48,813 nt of DNA, from the NCBI GenBank assembly GCA_026394075.1, contig JAPKYX010000034.1:1-48813 (forward strand), in the 5' to 3' direction. The stretch's first letter is position 1, and every line of letters starts with the position of its first letter. Of the stretch, positions 1-10,215 are shown in pieces. The notes under the pieces were generated by a model. The model ran no database searches. It saw only the letters and a list, made by a program, of their open reading frames with translations, and was not told the DNA's origin. Source of the stretch: Acidobacteriota bacterium. GTDB taxonomy: Bacteria > Acidobacteriota > Terriglobia > Bryobacterales > Bryobacteraceae. The translations under genes were made by a program, and so were the position numbers.

Positions 1-3202
<3,202 letters not shown>

Positions 3203-3209
3203 CGACATT

Positions 3210-3243
3210 TGTGATCACAGATTGTTGAAATCTGTCATACAAT
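3210..3243 (+). promoter_or_regulatory. promoter/operator region of the dienelactone hydrolase gene
   Basis: The 48-base gap before the hydrolase holds a perfect 10-bp palindrome TGTGATCACA (3210-3219), an overlapping inverted repeat ACAGATT-GTTGA-AATCTGT (3217-3235), and a -10-like TACAAT (3238-3243) that ends 6 nt before the ATG at 3250. There is no Shine-Dalgarno. The arrangement fits a leaderless promoter with a regulator site over the -35 position. No good -35 hexamer is visible. Confidence 0.45.
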
Positions 3244-3249
3244 CTCGTC

Positions 3250-4185
3250 ATGCATGAGGACTTTGGCACACCCAACACCCAAGAAGAAAAAGTAGAGAGC
3301 CTGCTTCATCTCTACATCGATGGCGGACTTCCGCGCCGCGAAATGATCCAACGCCTGACGCGCCTGGTTGGTGGCTCAGCCGCCGCCATGGCCACGCTGG
3401 AGACCGCGGGTCTGGCGCAGGTAAGCCCGGGCGCCTGCCCGGCGGGCATACAGGTAGCCGAGAATGACCCGGCGATCCAGTGGCAGGACGTCACCTTCCC
3501 CGGTGATGCCGGAGCCGTCCGCGGTCTGCTGGCCCGTCCGCGCAACCAGACGGTGGCGCAACCGGGCATCATCGTGATCCACGAGAACCGCGGCTTGGTG
3601 GAGCATATCCGTGACGTCACGCGCCGCTTCGCGAAGGCCGGTTTTGTGGCCTTAGGCATCGACTTGCTCTCGCGCCAGGGTGGCACCGCCGCCTTTGCCG
3701 ACGACACCGCCCGCATTGCCGCCTATGGCCGCACGCTGGCCCCGGATCGCTACAACGACATCTATTCGGCGATTGACTATTTGAAGGTCCAGCCGATGGT
3801 GGTGTGGGACCGCATTGGCGCCATCGGCTTCTGCGCCGGGGGCGGCAACGTCTATTACGGCGCTTTTTGGAAGATGCCGCTACAAGCGGGTATCTCCTTC
3901 TACGGCAGCCCGCCCAGCCCCCTGCCGCCCGCGGAGAATCTCTCATTCCCGCTGCTGAACGTCTTTTCCGAGACCGACCGCAACCAGGCCGCGCGTATCC
4001 CGGAACTGGTGACTGCCATGGTCGCCGCACGCATCAACTTCGGGCTGCATCTCTACAAGGGCACTGGCCACGGCTTCCACAACGACACCAGCCCCATCTA
4101 TAATCCGGCGGCGGCGTGCGATGTCTGGGCCAAGTCTCTTGAGTTCTTGAATACGCACCTGCGCGCTCCGCGTCCGGCGGCTTAA
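3250..4185 (+). CDS. dienelactone hydrolase family protein
   Basis: Alpha/beta hydrolase of the carboxymethylenebutenolidase type, about 311 residues. The N-terminal 60 residues include RREMIQRLTRLVGGSAAAMATL, a weakly hydrophobic segment preceded by arginines that may act as an export or anchor sequence, as in other DLH proteins with an N-terminal extension. The catalytic core shows IVIHENRGL, the nucleophile motif GFCAGG (Cys195), SETD (Asp243) and GTGHGFH (His274), so the Cys-Asp-His triad of the family is complete. The substrate cannot be told from sequence; many members act on unrelated esters or lactones. It is monocistronic, with its own leaderless-type promoter, and its 3' end converges on the secreted protein at 4197. 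Confidence 0.9.
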   Translation: MHEDFGTPNTQEEKVESLLHLYIDGGLPRREMIQRLTRLVGGSAAAMATLETAGLAQVSPGACPAGIQVAENDPAIQWQDVTFPGDAGAVRGLLARPRNQTVAQPGIIVIHENRGLVEHIRDVTRRFAKAGFVALGIDLLSRQGGTAAFADDTARIAAYGRTLAPDRYNDIYSAIDYLKVQPMVVWDRIGAIGFCAGGGNVYYGAFWKMPLQAGISFYGSPPSPLPPAENLSFPLLNVFSETDRNQAARIPELVTAMVAARINFGLHLYKGTGHGFHNDTSPIYNPAAACDVWAKSLEFLNTHLRAPRPAA

Positions 4186-4196
4186 GCGGTCAGGGA

Positions 4197-4850
4197 CTAG
4201 TGCGAACCCGGCGTATTGTTGCCGGAATGTGGTTCGCTGACGTTGCCGGGCGAGTCGAATTCAAACGTCTCGCCCGCCACGCGTACCGTGAGAACCCCGG
4301 GCCCCAGCGGCTTGCCGTCGTTCGAATAAAAGATCGCGCCATCGGTGGACTTGCCGGGGGCCAGTTTGGTGCGGACAAAGATGACGGCGGAGGCGGCCGC
4401 GGCGGCTTTCAGGCGCGGAGAAGTTAGCTCAGTCAGCGCCTGCTGGCGGCGCTGCTCATAGCCGGTGGCGGCCTTCAGCCGATTCATGCCGTAGATCCCG
4501 GCCTCATAGTTGGTCACCAGGCGAATGGCATCGTTGCGTCCCGCGCGGTCCAGCAGCCCTTCGACGACTCGGCCCGGAATGCTGGCTTCAATCGGCGCGC
4601 CATCCTTGCGGCGGTAAAGAAAGTCCTCAGGCTTCACGGTCCAGCTCAACGAGGAGCCGTTGGAAATCACGACCTGCAGCACTGAATATTCCCGGACCGC
4701 ACCCGGCAAGTGCGTAAACATCACCGTCACCCCAGCGCGCGTCAGTGTCTGGAACTTCAGGCCGTTCGATTCAAACTCAATGGCTTGGCCATAAGCCCGC
4801 ACAGGCACACTCAGTGCGGCTAGCGCACAAAGAGCCCACGTGTTCGGCAT
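4197..4850 (-). CDS. secreted protein of unknown function
   Basis: I do not recognise the family. The 217-residue product starts with a typical Sec signal peptide (MPNTWALCALAALSVPVRAYGQA), followed by a mixed alpha/beta soluble domain without obvious catalytic motifs (for example IEFESNGLKFQTLTRAGVTV and a beta-rich C-terminus VLTVRVAGETFEFDSPGN). A longer reading frame continues upstream, but ATG 4850 is chosen because GAGG lies just before it and because the signal peptide starts there. It is divergent from the siroheme reductase, with 68 bases between start codons. The presence of the 4870-4887 palindrome suggests the two may share a regulator. Confidence 0.65.
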   Translation of the reverse strand: MPNTWALCALAALSVPVRAYGQAIEFESNGLKFQTLTRAGVTVMFTHLPGAVREYSVLQVVISNGSSLSWTVKPEDFLYRRKDGAPIEASIPGRVVEGLLDRAGRNDAIRLVTNYEAGIYGMNRLKAATGYEQRRQQALTELTSPRLKAAAAASAVIFVRTKLAPGKSTDGAIFYSNDGKPLGPGVLTVRVAGETFEFDSPGNVSEPHSGNNTPGSH

Positions 4851-4869
4851 AACCTCATCATATGCCCAG

Positions 4870-4887
4870 TTGGGCAAGCGTGCCCAA
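4870..4887. promoter_or_regulatory. 18-bp palindrome, candidate operator
   Basis: TTGGGCA-AGCG-TGCCCAA is a perfect inverted repeat with 7-bp arms. A further TGCCCA half-site (4863-4868) sits just to the left. It lies in the 68-base divergent intergenic region between the secreted protein (start 4850, minus) and the reductase (start 4919, plus), 20 bases from the former start codon and 32 from the latter. This is a position typical of repressor or redox/sulfur regulator binding. The cognate regulator is unknown. Confidence 0.5.
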
Positions 4888-4918
4888 TGGGGGTGAAATC
4901 TGGTATTCTCCAGGGATA

Positions 4919-6691
4919 ATGAGCGGTATTGCGGCAGACCCCACTCTACTGGAAGAGTCCTACGAACAGCAGGTCCGCGCGGACATCGAAGCGTTCCGCA
5001 GCCAGGCCCTGGAATTTTTGGCGGGAACCCTGAGCGCGGATGATTTCCGGGCTGCCCGTTTGCGGCGCGGTGTCTATGGCCAGCGTCAACCCGACGTGCA
5101 CATGATCCGCACCAAGGTGCCCGGTGGGCAGCTGCTGTCGCATCAGCTGGACGTGATGGCGGACATATCGGATGAGTTTGCCGGTGGCAAAGGCCACTTA
5201 ACGACACGCCAGAATCTGCAATACCACTTCATCCCGCTGCCGCGCGTCGCCGATCTGTTGCACCGGCTGGCGGACGCCCGTCTGACGACCCGCGAGGCCT
5301 GCTACAACACCGTGCGCAACGTCACGGGATCGCCCTTGGCCGGGTTGCTGGAAAACGAAGTGTTCGATGTCCGGCCGTACATGCGCCAGGCCGCGTTCGC
5401 GTTTCTGCACCAGACGTTGACGGACAATCTGCCGCGCAAGTTCAAGATCGCCTTTGCCGGGTCCGACGAAGACGATATGGCCGGTGAGATCCATGACCTG
5501 GGCTTTACCGCCAAGATCGTCGACGGCCGCAAGGGCTTTCGCGTGGTGGCCGGCGGCGGTCTGGGTCCACTGCCCAGCGAAGCGCGGGTGCTGGATGAGT
5601 TTCTCCCGGTGGAGATGCTGGTGCAGCGCTGTGAAGCTGTGGTCCGGATCTTCAACCTGCACGGCAACCGCTCCAACCGCAACAAGGCGCGCCTGAAGTT
5701 TGTGATCCGGGAGCGCGGTTGGGATTGGTTTAAGGAAAAGGTGGAAGAGCAGTTCGCCGACATTCTGGCCAACGGCGGCGTACCGGTTCCGGACGCTGTC
5801 CCGGAAGGGTTCGGAGCGTTCGAAGCTCAGCCTTCCGCGCCGGCCGATGGTGCGGCGCTGCCGGTGCTGAACGGCGCGAGCGACCCGGAATACGACCGGT
5901 GGCTCGAAAAGAATATCCGGCGCCAGCGCCAGGACGGTTTCGCCATCGTCACGATTCGCGTGTCGCAGGGCAACTTGAATTCTGAGCAGATGCGCGTCAT
6001 TGCGCGGGTCGCGCGGGAATCAGGCGACAATCTGGTGCGCCTGGGCATTGACCAAAACGCGCACGTGGCCTACATTCCGCTCACCCGATTGAAGCAGGTC
6101 TATTCGCTGCTGAAGCGCCACGGGCTGGCCGATGTCGGGCCGGGCGAACTGGATGATGTGGTGACGTGCCCGGGTGCCTACTCCTGCAATCTGGCCCTGA
6201 CCAAGACCATGAACCTGGGCGACGCGCTTTCGACCACGGTGCGTGACTACCTAAGCCAACAGCCGGACGAGCAGATCGCCCAGCTGCATATCCGCGCCTC
6301 AGGCTGCCCCAATGCCTGCGGCCAGCACTGGATTGGCGACTTCGGCTTCTACGGCAACGCCCGCAAGATCAACGGCAAAGAGATCCCGTATTACCAGATG
6401 CTGCTGGGCGGCGGGCTGGACCACGATGGGACGATGCGGTTCGGGTTGGCGATTCAATCCATCCCGGCACGCTCCGCCCCGGTGGCCATGACGCGCGTGC
6501 TCGATCACTACCGCGCCAATCGCGAGCAGGGCGAGAGCTTCCGCACCTACGTGCTGCGCCACAAGGTGGAAACCTTCCGCTCCATGACGGCCGACCTGGC
6601 CAAGCCCATCGAGATCGCCCCCGAGATGTACCGCGACTGGGGCGATGACGAAGAGTTCTCGCTGCAGCTGGGCCGCGGCGAGTGCGCGTAG
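4919..6691 (+). CDS. ferredoxin-dependent siroheme sulfite/nitrite reductase
   Basis: Catalyses the six-electron reduction of sulfite to sulfide (or nitrite to ammonia) with siroheme and a [4Fe-4S] cluster. The 590-residue protein carries two NIR/SIR ferredoxin-like half-domains and two siroheme-binding repeats. TRQNLQYHFIP and NTVRNVTGSP belong to the first repeat. The cluster and siroheme ligands are the cysteines of TCPGAYSCNLALT and ASGCPNACGQH. The frame extends to 4862, but ATG 4919 is preferred because the intervening residues are not conserved and the palindromic operator would otherwise be coding. A TATTCT at 4904-4909 may be its -10. No other sulfate- or nitrate-assimilation gene is in the window, so sulfite versus nitrite is not decided by context. 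Confidence 0.92.
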   Translation: MSGIAADPTLLEESYEQQVRADIEAFRSQALEFLAGTLSADDFRAARLRRGVYGQRQPDVHMIRTKVPGGQLLSHQLDVMADISDEFAGGKGHLTTRQNLQYHFIPLPRVADLLHRLADARLTTREACYNTVRNVTGSPLAGLLENEVFDVRPYMRQAAFAFLHQTLTDNLPRKFKIAFAGSDEDDMAGEIHDLGFTAKIVDGRKGFRVVAGGGLGPLPSEARVLDEFLPVEMLVQRCEAVVRIFNLHGNRSNRNKARLKFVIRERGWDWFKEKVEEQFADILANGGVPVPDAVPEGFGAFEAQPSAPADGAALPVLNGASDPEYDRWLEKNIRRQRQDGFAIVTIRVSQGNLNSEQMRVIARVARESGDNLVRLGIDQNAHVAYIPLTRLKQVYSLLKRHGLADVGPGELDDVVTCPGAYSCNLALTKTMNLGDALSTTVRDYLSQQPDEQIAQLHIRASGCPNACGQHWIGDFGFYGNARKINGKEIPYYQMLLGGGLDHDGTMRFGLAIQSIPARSAPVAMTRVLDHYRANREQGESFRTYVLRHKVETFRSMTADLAKPIEIAPEMYRDWGDDEEFSLQLGRGECA

Positions 6692-6910
6692 CCGCGCCGG
6701 GCGACCAGAAATCTTGATTCGTCTCCCGGCCGACGCCCTCCGCCGGTCCGCGTGCGCCACCTGAGCCTGAACTCGCGTCCCCCGGTGCCGGGCGACGGCT
6801 TTCCACGACTTCGGTGCCCTGGGGCCAATTTGTTGCGTGGGCGACACGCAGCACCGGCAAATGAAGCGGTGCCCGCAGCTTAGGCATCATTTTGACACCG
6901 GGGGCCGATT

Positions 6911-6959
6911 TTGGTGCCCCAACATCGCCGAATTACGATAAACTAACCTTTTTGAGGAG
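6911..6959 (+). promoter_or_regulatory. sigma70-like promoter and strong RBS of the oxidoreductase
   Basis: TTGGTG (6911-6916), a 17-nt spacer and TACGAT (6934-6939) form a plausible promoter, and GAGGAG (6954-6959) is a strong Shine-Dalgarno 6 nt before ATG 6966. The rest of the 274-base gap after the reductase (6692-6910) contains no gene or clear signal that I can see. Confidence 0.45.
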
Positions 6960-6965
6960 CAAGTT

Positions 6966-8330
6966 ATGCCGTCGAATCGCCGGGAATTTTTAGCCACCGC
7001 GGGTGCCTTGGGCGTCACCGCGAAGTCTTTTGCCGCTGCCAAGCCGGCCGCCTCAGGGCGTGTCCTGGGCGCCAATGACCGCATCAATATCGGTGTCATC
7101 GGCACCGGCGGACGCGGCTTCTACGTCGCGCGAGAGTTCTCGAAAGTGGGCGAAGGCAAGGGCAATGCCCGCATCGCCATGGTGTGCGACGTCTACCAGA
7201 AGCGCGTCACCAAGGGCAAGGAAGCCTACAAGTGCGACGGCACACTGGACTACCGCGAAGTTCTCGCCAAGTCCGACATCGACGCCGTGATCGTCGCCAC
7301 GCCGGATCACTGGCACGCCCCGATCGCCTTGGCGGCGATGGATGCCGGCAAGGACGTCTACCTCGAAAAGCCGATGTGCCACACCGTGGACGAAGCTCGC
7401 CGTTTGTCCGAGACGGTTCGCGAAACCAAGCGCATCCTCCAAGTCGGCTCACAGACCACCTCCGGCGACCAATGGCACCAGGCCAAGAAGGCCATCGGCG
7501 AAGGCATGATCGGCCCGATGATCATGAGCCAGGGCAGCTACCACCGCAACTCGATTGAAGGTGAGTGGAACTGGCCGATCGACAAGGAAGCCGGTCCGGA
7601 CGGCAAGGGCGAGAACTACATCGACTGGAAGATGTGGCTGGGCAATGCCACCAAGCGCGACTGGGCCAAGGACATGGGCGCGGATCGTTTCTTCCGCTTC
7701 CGCAAGTACTGGGATTACTCCGGCGGCATTGCCACCGATCTGTTCTTCCACGTCGTTGCCCCGATGAACATCTGCTGGCCGGAGCCGCAATTCCCGCACC
7801 GCGTCATGTCGGGTGGCGGCATCTATAGCTTCTCGAAGCTGCCGGAAGACCCGACCAAGCCGGATCGCGAAGTGCCAGACACGTTCCACCTGATCGGTGA
7901 GTACGCCAAGGGCCACAGCCTGGTGCTGAGCAGCTCCATGGCGAATTCGCAGCACATCCCGGGCCTGATCCGCGGCCACGGCGCGTCGCTGACCATGGTG
8001 GAGCATGGCCGCTTTGAAGGCTACTCCCCGTTTATTACTCTGAAGGCCGAAAAGGCCCGGGGCGGCAAGTACGTCGTGCCGGAGCTGGAAGCCAAATTTG
8101 AAGGCAAGGACGAGATCAAGATCCCGGTGGCTGACAATCCCACCATGCCCACCCACGTGGGCAACTTCCTTGATTGCATGCGCAGCCGTCAGAAGCCGAC
8201 GCTGGATGTCGATACCGCCGCCCGCGCCCAGGTGCTGATCACCATGGCCGTGCAGAGCTACCGGCAAGGCAAGGTGCTGTACTTCGACGAGAAGACCTGG
8301 AAGGTCTCCGACAAGCCCACCAAGGCATAG
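6966..8330 (+). CDS. Gfo/Idh/MocA family oxidoreductase with Tat signal
   Basis: NAD(P)-dependent sugar or cyclitol oxidoreductase of the secreted type common in Acidobacteria and Planctomycetes. The N-terminus [20 protein letters not shown] is a twin-arginine signal, followed by the Rossmann fold [10 protein letters not shown] at about residues 41-50. The family motif EKPMCHT provides the lysine near the cofactor, and a C-terminal alpha/beta substrate domain completes the 454-residue protein. Export through Tat with bound cofactor is expected. It stands alone between its own promoter and a strong terminator. The substrate is not predictable from sequence. Confidence 0.92.
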   Translation: MPSNRREFLATAGALGVTAKSFAAAKPAASGRVLGANDRINIGVIGTGGRGFYVAREFSKVGEGKGNARIAMVCDVYQKRVTKGKEAYKCDGTLDYREVLAKSDIDAVIVATPDHWHAPIALAAMDAGKDVYLEKPMCHTVDEARRLSETVRETKRILQVGSQTTSGDQWHQAKKAIGEGMIGPMIMSQGSYHRNSIEGEWNWPIDKEAGPDGKGENYIDWKMWLGNATKRDWAKDMGADRFFRFRKYWDYSGGIATDLFFHVVAPMNICWPEPQFPHRVMSGGGIYSFSKLPEDPTKPDREVPDTFHLIGEYAKGHSLVLSSSMANSQHIPGLIRGHGASLTMVEHGRFEGYSPFITLKAEKARGGKYVVPELEAKFEGKDEIKIPVADNPTMPTHVGNFLDCMRSRQKPTLDVDTAARAQVLITMAVQSYRQGKVLYFDEKTWKVSDKPTKA

Positions 8331-8347
8331 ATTAACTTCAAAATCGA

Positions 8348-8397
8348 CCAACGGCGGGCGGTTCATCGGAGAGATGGCCACCCGCCGTTGGTTTTTT
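8348..8397 (+). terminator. rho-independent terminator
   Basis: CCAACGGCGGG (8348-8358) and CCCGCCGTTGG (8381-8391) form a perfect 11-bp GC-rich stem with a 22-nt loop, directly followed by TTTTTT (8392-8397). It lies 17 bases after the stop of the oxidoreductase gene. Confidence 0.92.
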
Positions 8398-8464
8398 GGG
8401 GTGTGTCTAATCGCCCATTGTATTCAATGGCTTAAGTGTCTTCGCGGCCACCGGGAATACATCT

Positions 8465-8511
8465 GTAGTACTATAGTGTTGGCGGCATGTGCTGGTACCG
8501 GATGGTACTAC
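8465..8511. promoter_or_regulatory. possible promoter and inverted-repeat leader of the PEP-CTERM gene
   Basis: The gap of about 170 bases between the terminator and the PEP-CTERM start has TATAGT (8472-8477) as the best -10. It also has the inverted pair GTAGTAC (8465-8471) and GTACTAC (8505-8511), and an inner GGTACC palindrome (8494-8499). If transcription starts just after TATAGT, the leader would be about 80 nt. No -35 is evident and the function is a guess. Confidence 0.25.
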
Positions 8512-8564
8512 TTGGGGATCGATCGTGACTCCCACTCCGTGCGAACGTACGCTTAGTGATTCAG

Positions 8565-9497
8565 ATGAAACCAATTGCGTTCGCTCTATTGGCGGTGATT
8601 TCCGCAGTCCCTTCCTTCGCCGGTCGAATGTTGGTGAGCCATTTGGACGCCGACTATCATGCTTCTTTTGAGCCCGGACCGTACACGTACGACCCGGCCG
8701 CGGCACAGGACTTCCTGCGTACTTCGATCACGTGGGTCCGCAACGGTTCCTTGAAGCCGTTCCTGTTCGTCGAATCCAACATCATTCCGCCCTATGTCGA
8801 AAAGCTGCCGAACGGCCTGATCAATGGCAACAAGGCGTTTCACGCCGACGGTGAGATCGGATTGAAGAACTCCGGTTACGCTGCCGGCACCGACTACGTC
8901 CGCGCCGACGCGGCCCAGTTGGTGAATGAGCTGCAGAACCTGGGAGCGTATTCCGCCATCGTGGTCGCCAGCGACTTCGGCGGCATTCTCACTGGGGCTG
9001 AACTGGAGCAGTTGCGCCTGCAGAAGAACCTGATCGCCAGCTTCGTCGCCAACGGTGGTGGAATCTATGCGATGGCGCAATCAAACGACGGCATCGGACG
9101 GTTCAATCCGGTCACTGGTGAAGCGGACCCGGAAGCAACCGCCCCCGGCTTCCTCGCTGCCGGACACGGCTTGCTCGGCAACGAGACTCCGTATGGCTTC
9201 CTCCCGGTGGCGGTGACGTCGAAGTCCAACTACGGGCTGTTCATGAAAAACTCCACCTTGACCTCGTTTGGGGCGAGCCTGGGCTTCACGACAGGGATGC
9301 TGGACGGCAACGAAGCGCCCCTCTATTTTGACCCCTCACCCGGCTGGACGCCTATCTCCTACGACTCCACCGGGCGAATCTCCAATATGGCCGCCATCTA
9401 CACCGGCAACCTGCCGGCCAGCGTGCCGGAGCCGGAAACCTATCTGCTGGCGGGCGGTGTACTGATCGCGATCGGCCTCTACCGCCGTCTGAAGTAA
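8565..9497 (+). CDS. PEP-CTERM sorting domain protein of unknown function
   Basis: The 310-residue secreted protein has an N-terminal signal peptide (MKPIAFALLAVISAVPSFAG) and a C-terminal VPEPETYLLAGGVLIAIGLYRRLK tail: the VPEP motif, a transmembrane helix and a short basic end. That is the exosortase recognition signal. The protein is thus expected to be cleaved at PEP and released or anchored outside. The central region resembles a class-I glutamine-amidotransferase-like or ThuA-like fold in outline (AIVVASDFGGILTGAEL, SFVANGGGIYAM), but I cannot name a function. ATG 8565 is preferred to the GTG at 8556. No exosortase or other PEP-CTERM gene is in the window. Confidence 0.82.
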   Translation: MKPIAFALLAVISAVPSFAGRMLVSHLDADYHASFEPGPYTYDPAAAQDFLRTSITWVRNGSLKPFLFVESNIIPPYVEKLPNGLINGNKAFHADGEIGLKNSGYAAGTDYVRADAAQLVNELQNLGAYSAIVVASDFGGILTGAELEQLRLQKNLIASFVANGGGIYAMAQSNDGIGRFNPVTGEADPEATAPGFLAAGHGLLGNETPYGFLPVAVTSKSNYGLFMKNSTLTSFGASLGFTTGMLDGNEAPLYFDPSPGWTPISYDSTGRISNMAAIYTGNLPASVPEPETYLLAGGVLIAIGLYRRLK

Positions 9498-9511
9498 GTC
9501 GCCGCCGCTGA

Positions 9512-9517
9512 TAGAAT
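9512..9517 (+). promoter_or_regulatory. -10-like hexamer of a probable leaderless promoter
   Basis: TAGAAT ends 6 nt before the ATG at 9524. No Shine-Dalgarno lies between, and only 26 bases separate the upstream stop from this start. Confidence 0.45.
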
Positions 9518-9523
9518 TGGGCC

Positions 9524-10096
9524 ATGGCCTCCGCTCCGCTTCTACGGTTCACCGAGGCGCAGTACTTGCGCTACGAACGGGAGTTCCAGCAGAAGCACGA
9601 ATTCGTCCACGGCAACATCCTGGCCATGGCCGGTGCGGGTACGCGGCACAACATTATTGCGGCCAACCTACTTTCGGCGCTGGTGGTGGGACTGCGCGGA
9701 AAACGGTGTCGCGCCGTGGGGTCGGATCAACGTGTGCTTGTGAAGCCGGGAGCCCTCTACTTTTACCCGGATGTCACTGTGCTCTGTCCGCCGGTGGAAC
9801 ATCTGGACGAGTCGCGGGATACGGTGCTGAATCCGCACCTCATCGCTGAGGTGCTTTCCTCCGCCACCCGCCGCCATGATGTGGACTTGAAGCTCCCGGC
9901 CTACCGTGAGCACCCGGCAATCCAGGAGATCCTGCTAATCGAGCCCGATGTACTGTGGGTCCAGCATTGGTTTCGGTCACCCGGAGGCGAATGGCAGATG
10001 CGCACCATCTCCAGCGCCTCATTGGCCGTCAACCTCGACTCTCTCGGAGTCGAGGTGCCCATTGAGGAGATCTACCGGAACGCAACCGACGCTTAG
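9524..10096 (+). CDS. Uma2 family (DUF820) PD-(D/E)XK nuclease-like protein
   Basis: The 190-residue protein belongs to the Uma2 family of restriction-endonuclease-fold proteins that occur in many copies in cyanobacteria, Acidobacteria and others. It shows the family pattern: a front alpha/beta part (FTEAQYLRYEREFQQKHEFVHGNI), a GSDQRV...YFYPDVTVL strand with the catalytic Asp, and HLIAEVLSSATRRHDVDLKLPAY with the Glu and a downstream Lys. Its biological role is not established. A second member is at 46027-46542. The start is supported by the leaderless-type -10 at 9512. Confidence 0.85.
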   Translation: MASAPLLRFTEAQYLRYEREFQQKHEFVHGNILAMAGAGTRHNIIAANLLSALVVGLRGKRCRAVGSDQRVLVKPGALYFYPDVTVLCPPVEHLDESRDTVLNPHLIAEVLSSATRRHDVDLKLPAYREHPAIQEILLIEPDVLWVQHWFRSPGGEWQMRTISSASLAVNLDSLGVEVPIEEIYRNATDA

Positions 10097-10116
10097 CCGT
10101 TCGTCCAGAGCTGCTT

Positions 10117-10177
10117 CGTGAAGTAGCGGCTCCGCGACCGACTGATACTACTCAAGAGCGCGCGCGTCAGCGACCGG
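10117..10177 (+). repeat. degenerate copy of a REP-like palindromic element
   Basis: The 119-base space between the Uma2 gene and aspS contains AGTAGCGGCTC (10131-onward region) and GAGCGCGCGCGTCAGCGACCGG in two parts: GAGCGCGCGCG (10156-10166) and TCAGCGACCGG (10167-10177). These match, with substitutions, the two arms of the better preserved element at 33928-33993 in the same order and orientation. The hairpin is weaker here. The rest of the gap shows nothing else. Confidence 0.5.
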
Positions 10178-10215
10178 TGCCGCCGAACTTTGGCCAATAG
10201 GCCGTTAGCCGGGCT

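Noticed and set aside
8478..8495. Sigma-54 promoter upstream of the PEP-CTERM gene (TTGGCGGCATGTGCTGG)
   Set aside because: The GG and GC elements are about two bases too close for a -24/-12 promoter.
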